The notes below the pieces were generated by a model that saw only the letters and a list, made by a program, of their open reading frames with translations, was not told where the DNA came from and searched no databases. A program made the translations under genes and the position numbers. Below are positions 35,823 through 43,984 of a stretch of 52,434 nt of DNA, one piece after another. The stretch spans positions 1-52,434 of the forward strand of contig JAAYEG010000009.1 of assembly GCA_012728895.1 (NCBI GenBank). Reading direction: 5' to 3'. This DNA is from Methanospirillum sp. Its GTDB lineage: Archaea > Halobacteriota > Methanomicrobia > Methanomicrobiales > Methanospirillaceae. Within the stretch, counting starts at the first letter, position 1; each line of letters begins with the position of its first letter.

Positions 35823-36970
35823 TCCGGGTCGCGGCGCGGGACGCGCCGGCGGCGGCGAAGGCCGACGCGGACGTCGTCTGCGACGGCCGGACCGACGTGG
35901 CCGTGCTCGTCCGCGCCCTGGCCGTGCCGGACCGGGAGGTGGTCCTCTCGGCCGGCACGTTCGACGGCAACGCCGGGTTCACCGCCGCCGGCAACCGCTA
36001 CCTCTGCCCGGCGGCGGGCGTGACCGTCCGCGGCGCGGGGCCGGCCCTCACCCGGCTCGAGGCGCGGCTCGAGCCCTGCCGGCTCGCGGTGGACGCGCCC
36101 GGGGTGACCCTCGCGAACCTGGGCGGGTTCGGGTACGTCGGCATCCAGGACACGGCCGACCGGTTCACCTGCGAGGACGTGTATATCACGCACGCCATCG
36201 GCCGGACGTACCTGCCGTTCGGGAAGAAGGGGGGGTGCACGGCTGCGTTCATGGTCTGGGGCCGGAAGGGACGGACCGTGAAGGATCTCACGTTCCGCCG
36301 GTGCTCGGTGGAGAAGAGCTACCACCACGCTTTCTCGATGAACCTCTCGGGGGCGAACGAGGGCGGCGGGTTCGCGGACGTGCTCTTCGACCAGTGCCAC
36401 GCGATCAGCGCCGGCTCCGGGTTCGAGACCCGGCCCGGCTCGGCGGCCACCGGGGACCGCGACTGGTCGTGCGGGTTCGATATCCCGGACGCCGGCGACG
36501 TCTCCCGGCTCACAGTCCGGGACTGCCGGCCGGTGAACTGCTGGCAGGACGGGTTCCACCTGGACGGCTCGTGGAACGGCCACCGGCAGGTGGCGCGGGA
36601 GGTGCTGTTCGAGCGGTGCACCGCCGAGCTCTGCGGGGCCCGGTCCGGGACGGTGCCGACGGAGCTCTACCAGTCCGGGTTCTACGTGCAGTCGGGCCAG
36701 CTCGTCGATTGCCACGCGGCCCGCTGCCGGAAGGCCGGGTTCCTCTGCAAGAACCAGGAGGCCGGCGGGCTGTCCCTTATTGATTGTTCGGATACGGGCT
36801 CGGCCTACGGCCTGGTGGTCGAGTACGGCGGCGAGCGGATGCGGGTCGAGGGCTTCATTTCCGACGGTGCGACGCGGCGGGCGCTGCAGATGGTCGGGAA
36901 CGACGCGGACGTCGGGATCACGATCCTGAACTTTGCCGGCACGGGCCGGCCGGCGCGGCCGGCAGGGTGA
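35819..36970 (+). CDS. Right-handed beta-helix protein without signal peptide
   Basis: The 383-residue protein has repeated short strands with Cys/Gly/Phe turns (for example FRRCSVEKSYHHAFSMNLSG, LFDQCHAISAGSGFETRPG, VRDCRPVNCWQDGFHLDGS) characteristic of parallel beta-helices such as pectate-lyase-like or tailspike proteins. The N-terminus IRVAARDAPAAAKADADVVC matches IRVAAADAPEEARAGADLVC in the membrane-anchored beta-helix gene at 43985. Unlike that protein it lacks an export signal and a CBM. Paired with a holin-like gene, it may come from a virus tail-fibre locus. No polysaccharide lyase active site can be assigned with confidence. Confidence 0.72.
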   Translation: MIRVAARDAPAAAKADADVVCDGRTDVAVLVRALAVPDREVVLSAGTFDGNAGFTAAGNRYLCPAAGVTVRGAGPALTRLEARLEPCRLAVDAPGVTLANLGGFGYVGIQDTADRFTCEDVYITHAIGRTYLPFGKKGGCTAAFMVWGRKGRTVKDLTFRRCSVEKSYHHAFSMNLSGANEGGGFADVLFDQCHAISAGSGFETRPGSAATGDRDWSCGFDIPDAGDVSRLTVRDCRPVNCWQDGFHLDGSWNGHRQVAREVLFERCTAELCGARSGTVPTELYQSGFYVQSGQLVDCHAARCRKAGFLCKNQEAGGLSLIDCSDTGSAYGLVVEYGGERMRVEGFISDGATRRALQMVGNDADVGITILNFAGTGRPARPAG

Positions 36971-37669
36971 CGGGCAAGGTCGGGCCCCCGCCGGGCGGGG
37001 ACGCGACCCGGAATATGCCGCCGTGGCGCCCGACGGTCCTTTTCGCGGCTGACGGGCCGGTGCCGGGGCGCCCGCACCGATCATGAAAATGCCGGCGGAA
37101 CATCCCCGGCCCCCGGTCGCGGCAAAGGGACAGGAGCCCGATCCCGTGACCCGCCACCGCGCATCCATCCACGCATTCCAGCGACCGTGCCGCGATCCCG
37201 GACGAGTGCCTCGCTCCGGCCCGCACCGACCATCCGTTCGAGGTCCCGGCTCCAACTCCGGGTTCGACCTGGTGCGCGCGTCCGCACGGATTCCCGGGCG
37301 AGCCCCGGGGTCGTGCGCTCCCGGGGCAGGACGACAGGTGCGGGGCGGGGGCGTCCAGCAATCCCCGGCCGATCCCGTCGCCGTCTCCTCTCCATCCGGC
37401 GCCCTTGCCAGGGCGTGCATGCGCTCCCTCCGCGCCGTGAACGCTCGCCCCGGGGAGCCCTCCTTCGACCGGGCGCTTCACACCGGCCGCATCGCCTCCA
37501 GCCACCCCAACCCCGTCGGGGAGCAGGTCCGAGAACGAGAGACCGGGCGGAGGCGGGCTTCCTCGCCTCCCTCCGCCTCCCGGGAACGCGCGCCAACCGG
37601 GAGCGGCGCCCCGTCCCATTGGTCAGGAACGATATATCCATAAACCGGCGGGTACCACCGCTCTCCTGC
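36971..37669. other. About 700 bases without a supportable gene
   Basis: Several open frames cross this GC-rich stretch on both strands, but their translations are Arg/Pro/Gly-rich low-complexity sequences without family features. No tRNA, repeat array or clear terminator was found, apart from a short CCTTTT near 37037-37042. A TATA box for the next gene lies at its right end. Confidence 0.5.
37632..37638 (+). promoter_or_regulatory. TATA box for the YkvA-family gene
   Basis: ATATATC in a GC-rich background, about 35 bases before ATG 37670, which predicts a transcript start near 37661 and a very short leader. Confidence 0.5.
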
Positions 37670-37984
37670 ATGGGACTCGTCAAGACGGTCCAGCGGCTCA
37701 TCACGATCCACTCCCGGCTCAGCCGGTTCCGGGGCCCGCTCGAGATGCTCACCCTCGGGGTCCGCGATCCGCGCGTCCCGCTGGTCCCGAAGACCGTGAT
37801 GATCGCGACTCTCGCCTACGTCGCGAGCCCGATCGACCTTGTCCCCGACATCATCCCGTTCGTCGGGCAGATCGACGACATGATCCTGATCCCCTTCGGG
37901 GTGTTGGTGGCGATCTCGCTCCTGCCGCCCGGTCTCCGGGGCGAGTACCGGGCCGTCCGGGACGGCGCCCCGCATCTCGCCTGA
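37670..37984 (+). CDS. YkvA-family (DUF1232) membrane protein
   Basis: The 104-residue protein contains the DUF1232 core: VPLVPKTVMIATLAYVASPI followed by DLVPDIIPFVGQIDDMILIP. These two segments form a short hydrophobic hairpin found in small bacterial and archaeal membrane proteins of unknown function. The frame is open far upstream, but ATG 37670 fits both family length and the TATA box at 37632. Confidence 0.85.
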   Translation: MGLVKTVQRLITIHSRLSRFRGPLEMLTLGVRDPRVPLVPKTVMIATLAYVASPIDLVPDIIPFVGQIDDMILIPFGVLVAISLLPPGLRGEYRAVRDGAPHLA

Positions 37985-38196
37985 TCCTGGCCTTGAGGGG
38001 GGCCTCCGGTATCCCTGAGGCTCTTTTTTCCGGGCTGCGCTGGCTCCCGGGACGCCGAAAAAAAGATCGATGTGGTGCCCGGCCACGGCACGACCGGGGT
38101 TGTTCCATAGGTCGATGCGGGAGGGTATCAGGCCCGATGGTCGCGGTGTGAAAGTGAGCGCGACCAGGCCCCCTGTCGCCGCTGTCAGCATTGTTT

Positions 38197-39801
38197 ATGC
38201 GACAGTATGCCCCATTCATGTGGGCGCAGGCGATCAACGTGGACCTCTTCATCTCGTTCCTTCTGGCCATTCTCCCCATCCTGGTCGTCTTCGTCGGCCT
38301 CGTCTTCCTCAAGCAGTCGGGCACCCTCATGGGCGTGGTCGGGTGGGTCCTCACCGTCGCGATCGCCGTCCTCTTCTTCTCGACCTCGCTGCCCATCGCG
38401 CTCCAGGCCACTCTGAACGGGATCCTCGCCTCGTTCGGGATCTCGCTGATGGTCCTCTTCACCATCCTCCAGGTCACGATGATGGACGTGACCGGGGCGA
38501 TCCGGTCGATCACCGAGTACATCCGGACCATCGCGGCCGAACGCTACGAGCAGGTGATGCTCCTGAACGTCGGCCTCGGGTCGTTCCTGGTCTCGATCGG
38601 GGCCACGCCCGTCACCATGCTCCCCCCGATCATGATCGCGCTCGGCTTCTCCCCGATCGCGGCGATCGCGCTCCCGTGCCTGGGGTACGACCCGCTCACC
38701 TCGTTCTCGCTGCTCGCCGTCCCGATCTCCCTCCCGGCCCAGGTCTTCGATCTCGATCTCGCCGCCCTCGGACAGCGGATCTCGTTGTTTCTCCCTGTCA
38801 TCTCGACCGGGTTCGCGTTCGGGATGCTCCTTATCGCGGACGGCGTGAACGGGGTTCGGAAGGGTTTTCTCCCTGCCGTCGTGGCCGGCCTGACGCTCGG
38901 GTTCTCGGCCGTCTTCTTCGTCCACGTCCTCCCCGTCACGGCGATCGGGCTCGTCGGGGTCTTCTCGGGTCTCGTTACGATCTCGGTCCTCCTCCTCCTC
39001 CGCGTGCTCCAGGGCCGGCCGATCCGAGTCCGTCGCGACGACTTTCCCGCCGACCTGATGCCGATCCACCGGGCGGCTCTCCCCTGGATCCTCCTCGTCG
39101 CCTTCTGCATCGTGATCAGCCTCCCCCCGGTCTCGGCCTGGCTCCACTCCCTGCTGGGCCCGCTTCAGACCATCACGGTCCTCGCGGACCAGGCTATCGA
39201 CCTGCGGCTCCTGAACCAGGCGTACACCTGGGTCCTGGTCTCGACCCTGGCGGCGGCCCCATTCCTGGTCCGGAGCCGGGCCGAGGCGCGGCAGATCGCG
39301 GGGCTCTGGCTGAAGCGCGCCTGGGCCCCGACCCTCGCCGCGGCCGTCTTCTTCGCGATCGCCTACGTCATGGACTGGTCGGGCCAGACCGTGATCGACG
39401 GCGCCCTCACCTTCGCGCCGGGCACCGCGGACCTCAACATGAACGCGGTGATCGGGCTGACCCTCGCGGCGGTCTTCGGCGTCGCCTTCCCCGCGATCAG
39501 CCCCCTGCTCGGTCTCTTCGGGGCGTTCGTCTCGGGCTCGGAGGCCTCGTCGAACGTGATGTTCCACGGGATCCTCGAGCGGGCCACCAGCGTCCTCCAC
39601 CTGGACTTCATCAAGGTCTACGCGGCCCACGCGGTCGCCAGCGGTATCGCCTCCGGGGTCGCGCCGGCGAAGATCATCAACGCGGCCGCCGTGATCGACC
39701 AGCTCGGGGTCGAGGGCGAGGTGATCCGGCGCTGTTTCCCGGTTGCTCTCGCGCTGACGGTCCTGACGGGGGGCATGCTCGTCCTGATGCTCGCGGTCTG
39801 A
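38197..39801 (+). CDS. LctP-family (lactate permease-like) transporter
   Basis: A membrane protein of 534 residues with about 13 hydrophobic segments. The family block near the end is clear: GLFGAFVSGSEASSNVMF, then VASGIASGVAPAKIINAAAV, corresponding to the LTGSDTSSN and GKMISPQS regions of LctP/GlcA. Members import lactate or glycolate with protons; the substrate here is unproven and might be another carboxylate. ATG 38218 is an alternative start that would begin at the WAQAINVDLF segment. A GACCGG...CCGGTC hairpin after the stop may end transcription. Confidence 0.86.
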   Translation: MRQYAPFMWAQAINVDLFISFLLAILPILVVFVGLVFLKQSGTLMGVVGWVLTVAIAVLFFSTSLPIALQATLNGILASFGISLMVLFTILQVTMMDVTGAIRSITEYIRTIAAERYEQVMLLNVGLGSFLVSIGATPVTMLPPIMIALGFSPIAAIALPCLGYDPLTSFSLLAVPISLPAQVFDLDLAALGQRISLFLPVISTGFAFGMLLIADGVNGVRKGFLPAVVAGLTLGFSAVFFVHVLPVTAIGLVGVFSGLVTISVLLLLRVLQGRPIRVRRDDFPADLMPIHRAALPWILLVAFCIVISLPPVSAWLHSLLGPLQTITVLADQAIDLRLLNQAYTWVLVSTLAAAPFLVRSRAEARQIAGLWLKRAWAPTLAAAVFFAIAYVMDWSGQTVIDGALTFAPGTADLNMNAVIGLTLAAVFGVAFPAISPLLGLFGAFVSGSEASSNVMFHGILERATSVLHLDFIKVYAAHAVASGIASGVAPAKIINAAAVIDQLGVEGEVIRRCFPVALALTVLTGGMLVLMLAV

Positions 39802-40308
39802 ACGACCGGGCTTTTCTCTCCGGTCAGGCGCCCACCGCCGGCCAACGTCTCCGGCGGACCGTGGAGAAGATGGTTCGGACGGTGGAGCGACACGGACCGG
39901 GGATACGATGACCCCGGTCGCCACCCTCCCGGCAGTGCCCGCGTCCTCCGATCGGTACCTTCTGCCGTCGCCACCCGGAAGCGGAACCGGGGAGGGGCCG
40001 GCGCGTACCCTCCGGTCAGGGGGTTCGGGCGATCTCTTAGACCCTCTCTGAATCCGCGGGGGCGATTCACCTCGACGACCCGTGGAACCCCGGGAGGTAC
40101 GGGCGGGATTACATCCTGCGAATGCGACGGCCCCCGTTGTGCAGGCGGGACGGTCGTCGATCGACCTCCCGCTGTCACGGAGATACGTGAACCGGACATA
40201 TTCGCCGGGAAAGGAACGGACGTTCTCATCGAAATGCGCGTGGCCGGATCGACCCTGTCCGCGGCCCATGACCCTGAGTTCGCGGGAAAAAAAGATGATA
40301 CCACAAGA

Positions 40309-40334
40309 AAATTTTCATTAAGGGAATGAAATTT
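40309..40334. promoter_or_regulatory. AT-rich inverted repeat upstream of the 64-residue gene
   Basis: AAATTTTCATT (40309-40319) and AATGAAATTT (40325-40334) are inverted copies with a single-base bulge and the spacer AAGGG. The repeat ends nine bases before the TATA element, where a regulator could block or recruit the basal factors. Confidence 0.5.
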
Positions 40335-40342
40335 ACGCAATG

Positions 40343-40350
40343 TTTTATAA
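40343..40350 (+). promoter_or_regulatory. TATA box of the 64-residue gene
   Basis: TTTTATAA predicts initiation near 40373. A GGGGTGA Shine-Dalgarno sequence at 40376-40382 and ATG 40388 follow with normal spacing. The in-frame ATG at 40340 lies inside the promoter and is not a start. Confidence 0.6.
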
Positions 40351-40387
40351 CTCAAAACCGACCCTGGAATGGTTTGGGGTGAACATC

Positions 40388-40582
40388 ATGACATGTGAAC
40401 GACCCGCCAAACTCGAACAGGCAGCGATAGAGGAGATCCAGGATCTCGAGACGAGACTCGGGGTCACTCTTGTCGCGTATGAAAAAGTCCTGCCCTACAA
40501 GAAGCTGACCGACGACGGTATTGCAAAACTGAAAGAAATCGAGAAAGAGACCCGGGCAATACTCGTCGCGTACGAGGCATAG
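40388..40582 (+). CDS. Small conserved-looking helical protein, 64 residues
   Basis: The product MTCERPAKLEQAAIEEIQDL through ETRAILVAYEA is acidic and strongly helical, with an LVAYE motif twice (residues about 28-32 and 59-63) that suggests a repeat of two helices. Codon use is less GC-biased than in the surroundings. A clear promoter, a Shine-Dalgarno sequence and an operator-like inverted repeat mark it as a real, regulated gene. I do not recognise a family and give no function. Confidence 0.75.
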   Translation: MTCERPAKLEQAAIEEIQDLETRLGVTLVAYEKVLPYKKLTDDGIAKLKEIEKETRAILVAYEA

Positions 40583-41366
40583 GTCGGTATCAACGAGCCT
40601 GGCACTCGAGGGATTCTTTCATCTCGAAGGAGAGGACCGGTGCCCGGCCGAGCGGCGGGGAGGCATGCCCCGTCGCCAGCACCGGTGTCGCCACCCGTGC
40701 GTGCTGGCGAGAGGTGGGCACGAGGGGCCGTCCGCGTCGTCCGCGCCGGCAGGGCTGCATGGGAGATGCCCGCGGCGCTCGGGACGGTCCGCTATCCACC
40801 GCTCGTGATCAGTGGCGAAACGGACGACGGAGTCGGGACCGTCGAACGGTCCCCCGTCCCGGGGTGCGTTCCCTGCACGGGGCGGAGCAGGTCGCGGCGG
40901 CGCGACCGTCCGGCGCCGGGACGGGGGTGTAGCGCACCTCGACCGGGTTCTCGTGACCGCGGAACCCCGGGTTACCCGGGATGTGATCGGCCGGGGCGGG
41001 GTGTCATCGCGTCTCTGCGATGTCGAGACAGACCGTGCCGAGCAGCCGCTGGTCGCCTGGCCGCACGACGACCTCGTTCTCGAAAACCAATGCCGTCCTG
41101 CACGAGGCGGGCGCGGGCGCGGTTCCGTCATGTGTCGTCACGCCAGGTCGCTTCTATCCATCTGAACCTCTATCCCCGTACGTTTGGTCCGGCACTCCAG
41201 CCCACCGGGGTAGACACGGGACGGTGTAACCCCCACCGTCCGCGGTTCACCCGCCGCCGGCATGGCGCCGTGCAAGGACCGTGATCGGAAGGCCGGAGCG
41301 TCCCACGGCGTCGATATCCCCGACGAAAAAACCCCGGGTCCGGTGCGCCTCCCGCGGGACGACGTC
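40583..41366. other. About 785 bases, mostly gene-free with strong hairpins
   Basis: This stretch holds a perfect 8-bp hairpin GGGACCGT/ACGGTCCC (40835-40853), an 8-base inverted repeat CGCCAGCA/TGCTGGCG (40674-40681, 40702-40709), and one possible small ORF on the minus strand at 41004-41141. The other open frames are low-complexity. Confidence 0.45.
41004..41141 (-). CDS. Possible 45-residue small protein
   Basis: GTG 41141 opens a frame of 45 codons. The second half, TALVFENEVVVRPGDQRLLG followed by TVCLDIAETR, has the hydrophobic alternation of real beta-strands and a GC-rich third codon position like true genes of this genome. No Shine-Dalgarno sequence or TATA box is obvious. It could be a small gene or the remains of a larger one. 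Confidence 0.35.
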   Translation of the reverse strand: MTTHDGTAPAPASCRTALVFENEVVVRPGDQRLLGTVCLDIAETR

Positions 41367-42719
41367 CTAGTCGAGGAGCGGGGCGATCCGTCCCCGTATC
41401 GCATCCCGCATCGCCTCGGCCGATCTCCGGTCCGGGGCCTCGACCATCACCCGGACGATCGGCTCGGTCCCCGAGGGCCGGACGAGGGCCCAGGTCCTGT
41501 CCTTCGAGATCCGGATCCCGTCCGTCCTGTCGGCGGAATAACCCGGGAACCCGGACTCGACCGCGGCCACCACCTCCCCGGCCCGGCCGGTCTCGATCCG
41601 TTCGGAGATGAAGTGGAACGGCGGCAGCCCGTCGAGGAGCTCCGAGAGTCTTTTCTCTTCGCCGGCCAGCAGCCCGACCATCGTCGCGGCCGTCATGCCC
41701 CCGTCGCGGCAGAACTGGTGGTCGGGGTAGATCAGGCCGCCGTTCCCCTCCCCGCCGAACGCCACCGGGACGCCGTCCCTGATGAGTTCGAGCATGGTCC
41801 GCGCCACGTAGATGGAGCCGACCGGCGTGTAACGGACCGTGCACCCGGTCTCCTCCGCGATATCCTCGATCAGCTGCGAGGTCGAGACGGGGGTGACGAT
41901 CACCCCCCGCCGCCGCCTGCAGACGTGGCGGGCGATCAGGGCGAACTCGTGGTTCTCCTCGACGTACCGGCCCCGGTCGTCGACGAAGACCGCCCGGTCC
42001 GCGTCGCCGTCGTGCGCGACGCCGAAGGCTGCCCCGGTCTCGAGGACCAGGTCGGCGAGCGGCGCGAGGCCGTCCGGGGTCGGCTCGGGAAGCCGGCCCG
42101 GGAAGGTGCCGTCGGGCTCGCCGTTGATGGTGTGAACCTCGCAGCCCATCCGGCGGAGCAGGGCCGGCGTGGTGAGGGCGGCCGGGCCCGAGCCCGGGTC
42201 GACGGCGACGGTCATGCCCTCCCCGATCCCCCCGGGGAAGCGGGCGAGGATCGCGTCCAGGTAACGGCCGACAAGGTCCGGCGCCAGGGTCTCCGTGCCC
42301 AGGTTCATCCAGTCCCGGAGCGCGAAGTCGCCGTCGAAGAGCCGGCGCTCGAGGGCGATCACCTCCCGGTCTCCCATCTCGGTCCCGTCGTGCTCGATCA
42401 CCTTGACCCCGTTGTACTGGGGCGGGTTGTGCGAGGCCGTCACCATCGCGCCGGCCGCGAAGGTGTCCCGGACGATGAACTGGAGCGCGGGGGTGGGAAG
42501 GACCCCGCAGTCCACGACGTCGCAGCCCGAGGCCAAAAGACCGGATTTCAGCGCGTGCACGAGCACCGGGCCGGAGGTGCGGGTGTCCCGGCCGACCGCG
42601 ATCGGGCCCGGGCGCATCGCGCCGAGCGCCTGCCCGATCCGGAGGACGAGCTCCGGGGTCATCCGTTCCCCGACGACCCCGCGCACCCCGTTCGTCCCGA
42701 AGAGCCTCTTCTCCTTCAT
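41367..42719 (-). CDS. glmM: Phosphoglucosamine mutase family protein
   Basis: The 450-residue phosphohexomutase interconverts glucosamine-6-phosphate and glucosamine-1-phosphate, feeding UDP-GlcNAc and surface glycan synthesis. The active-site serine lies in TASHNPPQYNGVK, the metal-binding loop is HDGDADRAVFVD, the sugar-binding loop GGEGNGGLIYPDH, and the phosphate-binding loop RPSGTEPIVRVMVEA. The N-terminal KRLFGTNGVRGVVGERMTPE is typical of GlmM. Archaeal homologues may also accept other hexose phosphates. It overlaps mobB by four bases. Confidence 0.93.
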   Translation of the reverse strand: MKEKRLFGTNGVRGVVGERMTPELVLRIGQALGAMRPGPIAVGRDTRTSGPVLVHALKSGLLASGCDVVDCGVLPTPALQFIVRDTFAAGAMVTASHNPPQYNGVKVIEHDGTEMGDREVIALERRLFDGDFALRDWMNLGTETLAPDLVGRYLDAILARFPGGIGEGMTVAVDPGSGPAALTTPALLRRMGCEVHTINGEPDGTFPGRLPEPTPDGLAPLADLVLETGAAFGVAHDGDADRAVFVDDRGRYVEENHEFALIARHVCRRRRGVIVTPVSTSQLIEDIAEETGCTVRYTPVGSIYVARTMLELIRDGVPVAFGGEGNGGLIYPDHQFCRDGGMTAATMVGLLAGEEKRLSELLDGLPPFHFISERIETGRAGEVVAAVESGFPGYSADRTDGIRISKDRTWALVRPSGTEPIVRVMVEAPDRRSAEAMRDAIRGRIAPLLD

Positions 42720-43432
42720 CGGCACCCTCCCCCGGCACCCCCTTCGCCCACGGCCCGGGCGAGCCCCGACATGGCCGTCAGCCCGCCGGCCGGGTCGCAG
42801 GCGACCAGGGCCATGACCACCGTCCCCTGCCCGGCATGGACCATGCCCCTCAGGCCCGCGGCGACCACCCCGGGGGCGGATGCCAGGCCGGCCTCGAGTC
42901 GCCCGAGGGTATCGCGGTCGCCGGCGATCTCCCCCGTGGTCCGCATCGCGCCGCTGCACTCGAAGCCGCCGGCGCCGCCCGCCCGGGCCCGGCACTCCCG
43001 GAGGAGGCCCCCGGGCGAGTGGTGCTCGTCGAACCGGTCGAGGGCGCCGAGCACCTCCCGAGCGGTCGGGTCGCGGAGCACGCACCGCTCCGACGGGAGG
43101 TCGCCGATCACCACCCGGGCGAACGGCTCTTTCTTGAACCCCTCGACGAGCGCGAGGTCGCACCCGCTGTCCGAGAGCCGGTCCAGGGCAGAGAAGAGCG
43201 TGTCCCCTCGGTGTAGCCCGACCCCCTTCTCTGCGTCGATACCGACCACGACGCGGGCCCCCCGGTCGTAGAACCGGGTCGTGTCCCGGTCCGGATCGAG
43301 CGAGAAGGGGTGGGCCCCCCCCAGGTGCTTGACCACGCCGACGGCGAGTTCCGGGGCGGCGGCGTCGATCACCTGCTCGATCAGGGTCGTCTTGCCCGTC
43401 CCGGACCAGCCGGCGAACTGGACGACCCTCAT
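42716..43432 (-). CDS. mobB: MobB-type GTPase with C-terminal extension
   Basis: The 238-residue protein begins MRVVQFAGWSGTGKTTLIEQ, with a P-loop, and continues with VGVVKHLGG, typical of MobB, the GTP-binding protein that assists molybdopterin guanine dinucleotide formation. The MobB part ends near residue 150. The C-terminal ~85 residues (GFECSGAMRTTGEI to VVMALVACDPAG) resemble a weak MoaE-like domain, but catalytic residues are not clear. Tungsto/molybdopterin cofactors serve formylmethanofuran and formate dehydrogenases in methanogens. It overlaps glmM and the next upstream gene. Confidence 0.82.
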   Translation of the reverse strand: MRVVQFAGWSGTGKTTLIEQVIDAAAPELAVGVVKHLGGAHPFSLDPDRDTTRFYDRGARVVVGIDAEKGVGLHRGDTLFSALDRLSDSGCDLALVEGFKKEPFARVVIGDLPSERCVLRDPTAREVLGALDRFDEHHSPGGLLRECRARAGGAGGFECSGAMRTTGEIAGDRDTLGRLEAGLASAPGVVAAGLRGMVHAGQGTVVMALVACDPAGGLTAMSGLARAVGEGGAGGGCR

Positions 43433-43947
43433 TCTTCCTCCCGCTGCCCGCGGGTCTCGAGCAGGGTCTGCGCCGCGAGCCCCACCGACCGCATGATCCC
43501 GGCGATCCGGTCCTCGATGTCGAGCTCGTCGTCGACCGGGAGGCTCGTCCCCTCGACCTCGAGCAGGAACCGGGCGACCTCGCTCGCCTCGAAGAGGAGG
43601 TCGTCGAGCTCCTCCGTGGTGAAGAAGCCGCACATGGCCCCGTAGAAGAAGGTCGCCCCCGCCTTGCGCACCTTCTTCTTGAACGAGTTCCGCGCCTGGT
43701 TGACCGCCTGCGGCGAGTAGGGCTCGGTCATGAACGGGACGAGCTCGGGGAGGTGCTGGCCGATGAAGGTCATCTCGGCCCCCGAGGTAGTCCGGAAGTC
43801 GGCGCAGAGACGGGCGAGCGCCCACTCGCGGGCGGTGATGTAGGTTCGCCGGCGCAGGAACCGGTTCACCTTCTCGTAGGCGGCGCCGTCGACCTTGCGG
43901 AACTTGGCGTAGCGGGCGACCTCGTCGTCCTGGAATCCGGCTGCCAT
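43429..43947 (-). CDS. DUF5806-like conserved archaeal protein
   Basis: A 172-residue soluble protein of unknown function. Segments such as YEKVNRFLRRRTYITAREWA, LPELVPFMTEPYSPQAVNQA and KAGATFFYGAMCGFFTTEEL are highly conserved-looking and recall a family shared by euryarchaea including haloarchaea. The family name is from memory and should be treated as probable. It overlaps mobB by four bases, so glmM, mobB and this gene form one operon. Confidence 0.75.
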   Translation of the reverse strand: MAAGFQDDEVARYAKFRKVDGAAYEKVNRFLRRRTYITAREWALARLCADFRTTSGAEMTFIGQHLPELVPFMTEPYSPQAVNQARNSFKKKVRKAGATFFYGAMCGFFTTEELDDLLFEASEVARFLLEVEGTSLPVDDELDIEDRIAGIMRSVGLAAQTLLETRGQREEE

Positions 43948-43974
43948 GCGATCAATCTCTTGGCGGTGCAGGGC

Positions 43975-43980
43975 AAAAAA
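43975..43980 (-). terminator. Poly-T terminator of the beta-helix/CBM6 gene
   Basis: Six T residues on the minus strand immediately past the stop codon at 43985-43987. Confidence 0.45.
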
Positions 43981-43984
43981 CGGA

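Larger units (their letters stand above)
39802..40387. other. About 590 bases, no gene, AT-rich promoter at its right end
   Basis: The first ~490 bases hold a GACCGG/CCGGTC hairpin just after the permease stop and no plausible coding frame. The last ~100 bases are strikingly AT-rich and hold the inverted repeat and TATA box listed separately. Confidence 0.5.

Noticed and set aside
37083-37643. A 186-codon plus-strand open frame
   Set aside because: The translation is low-complexity Arg/Pro/Ser with no Shine-Dalgarno sequence or family match; treated as non-coding.
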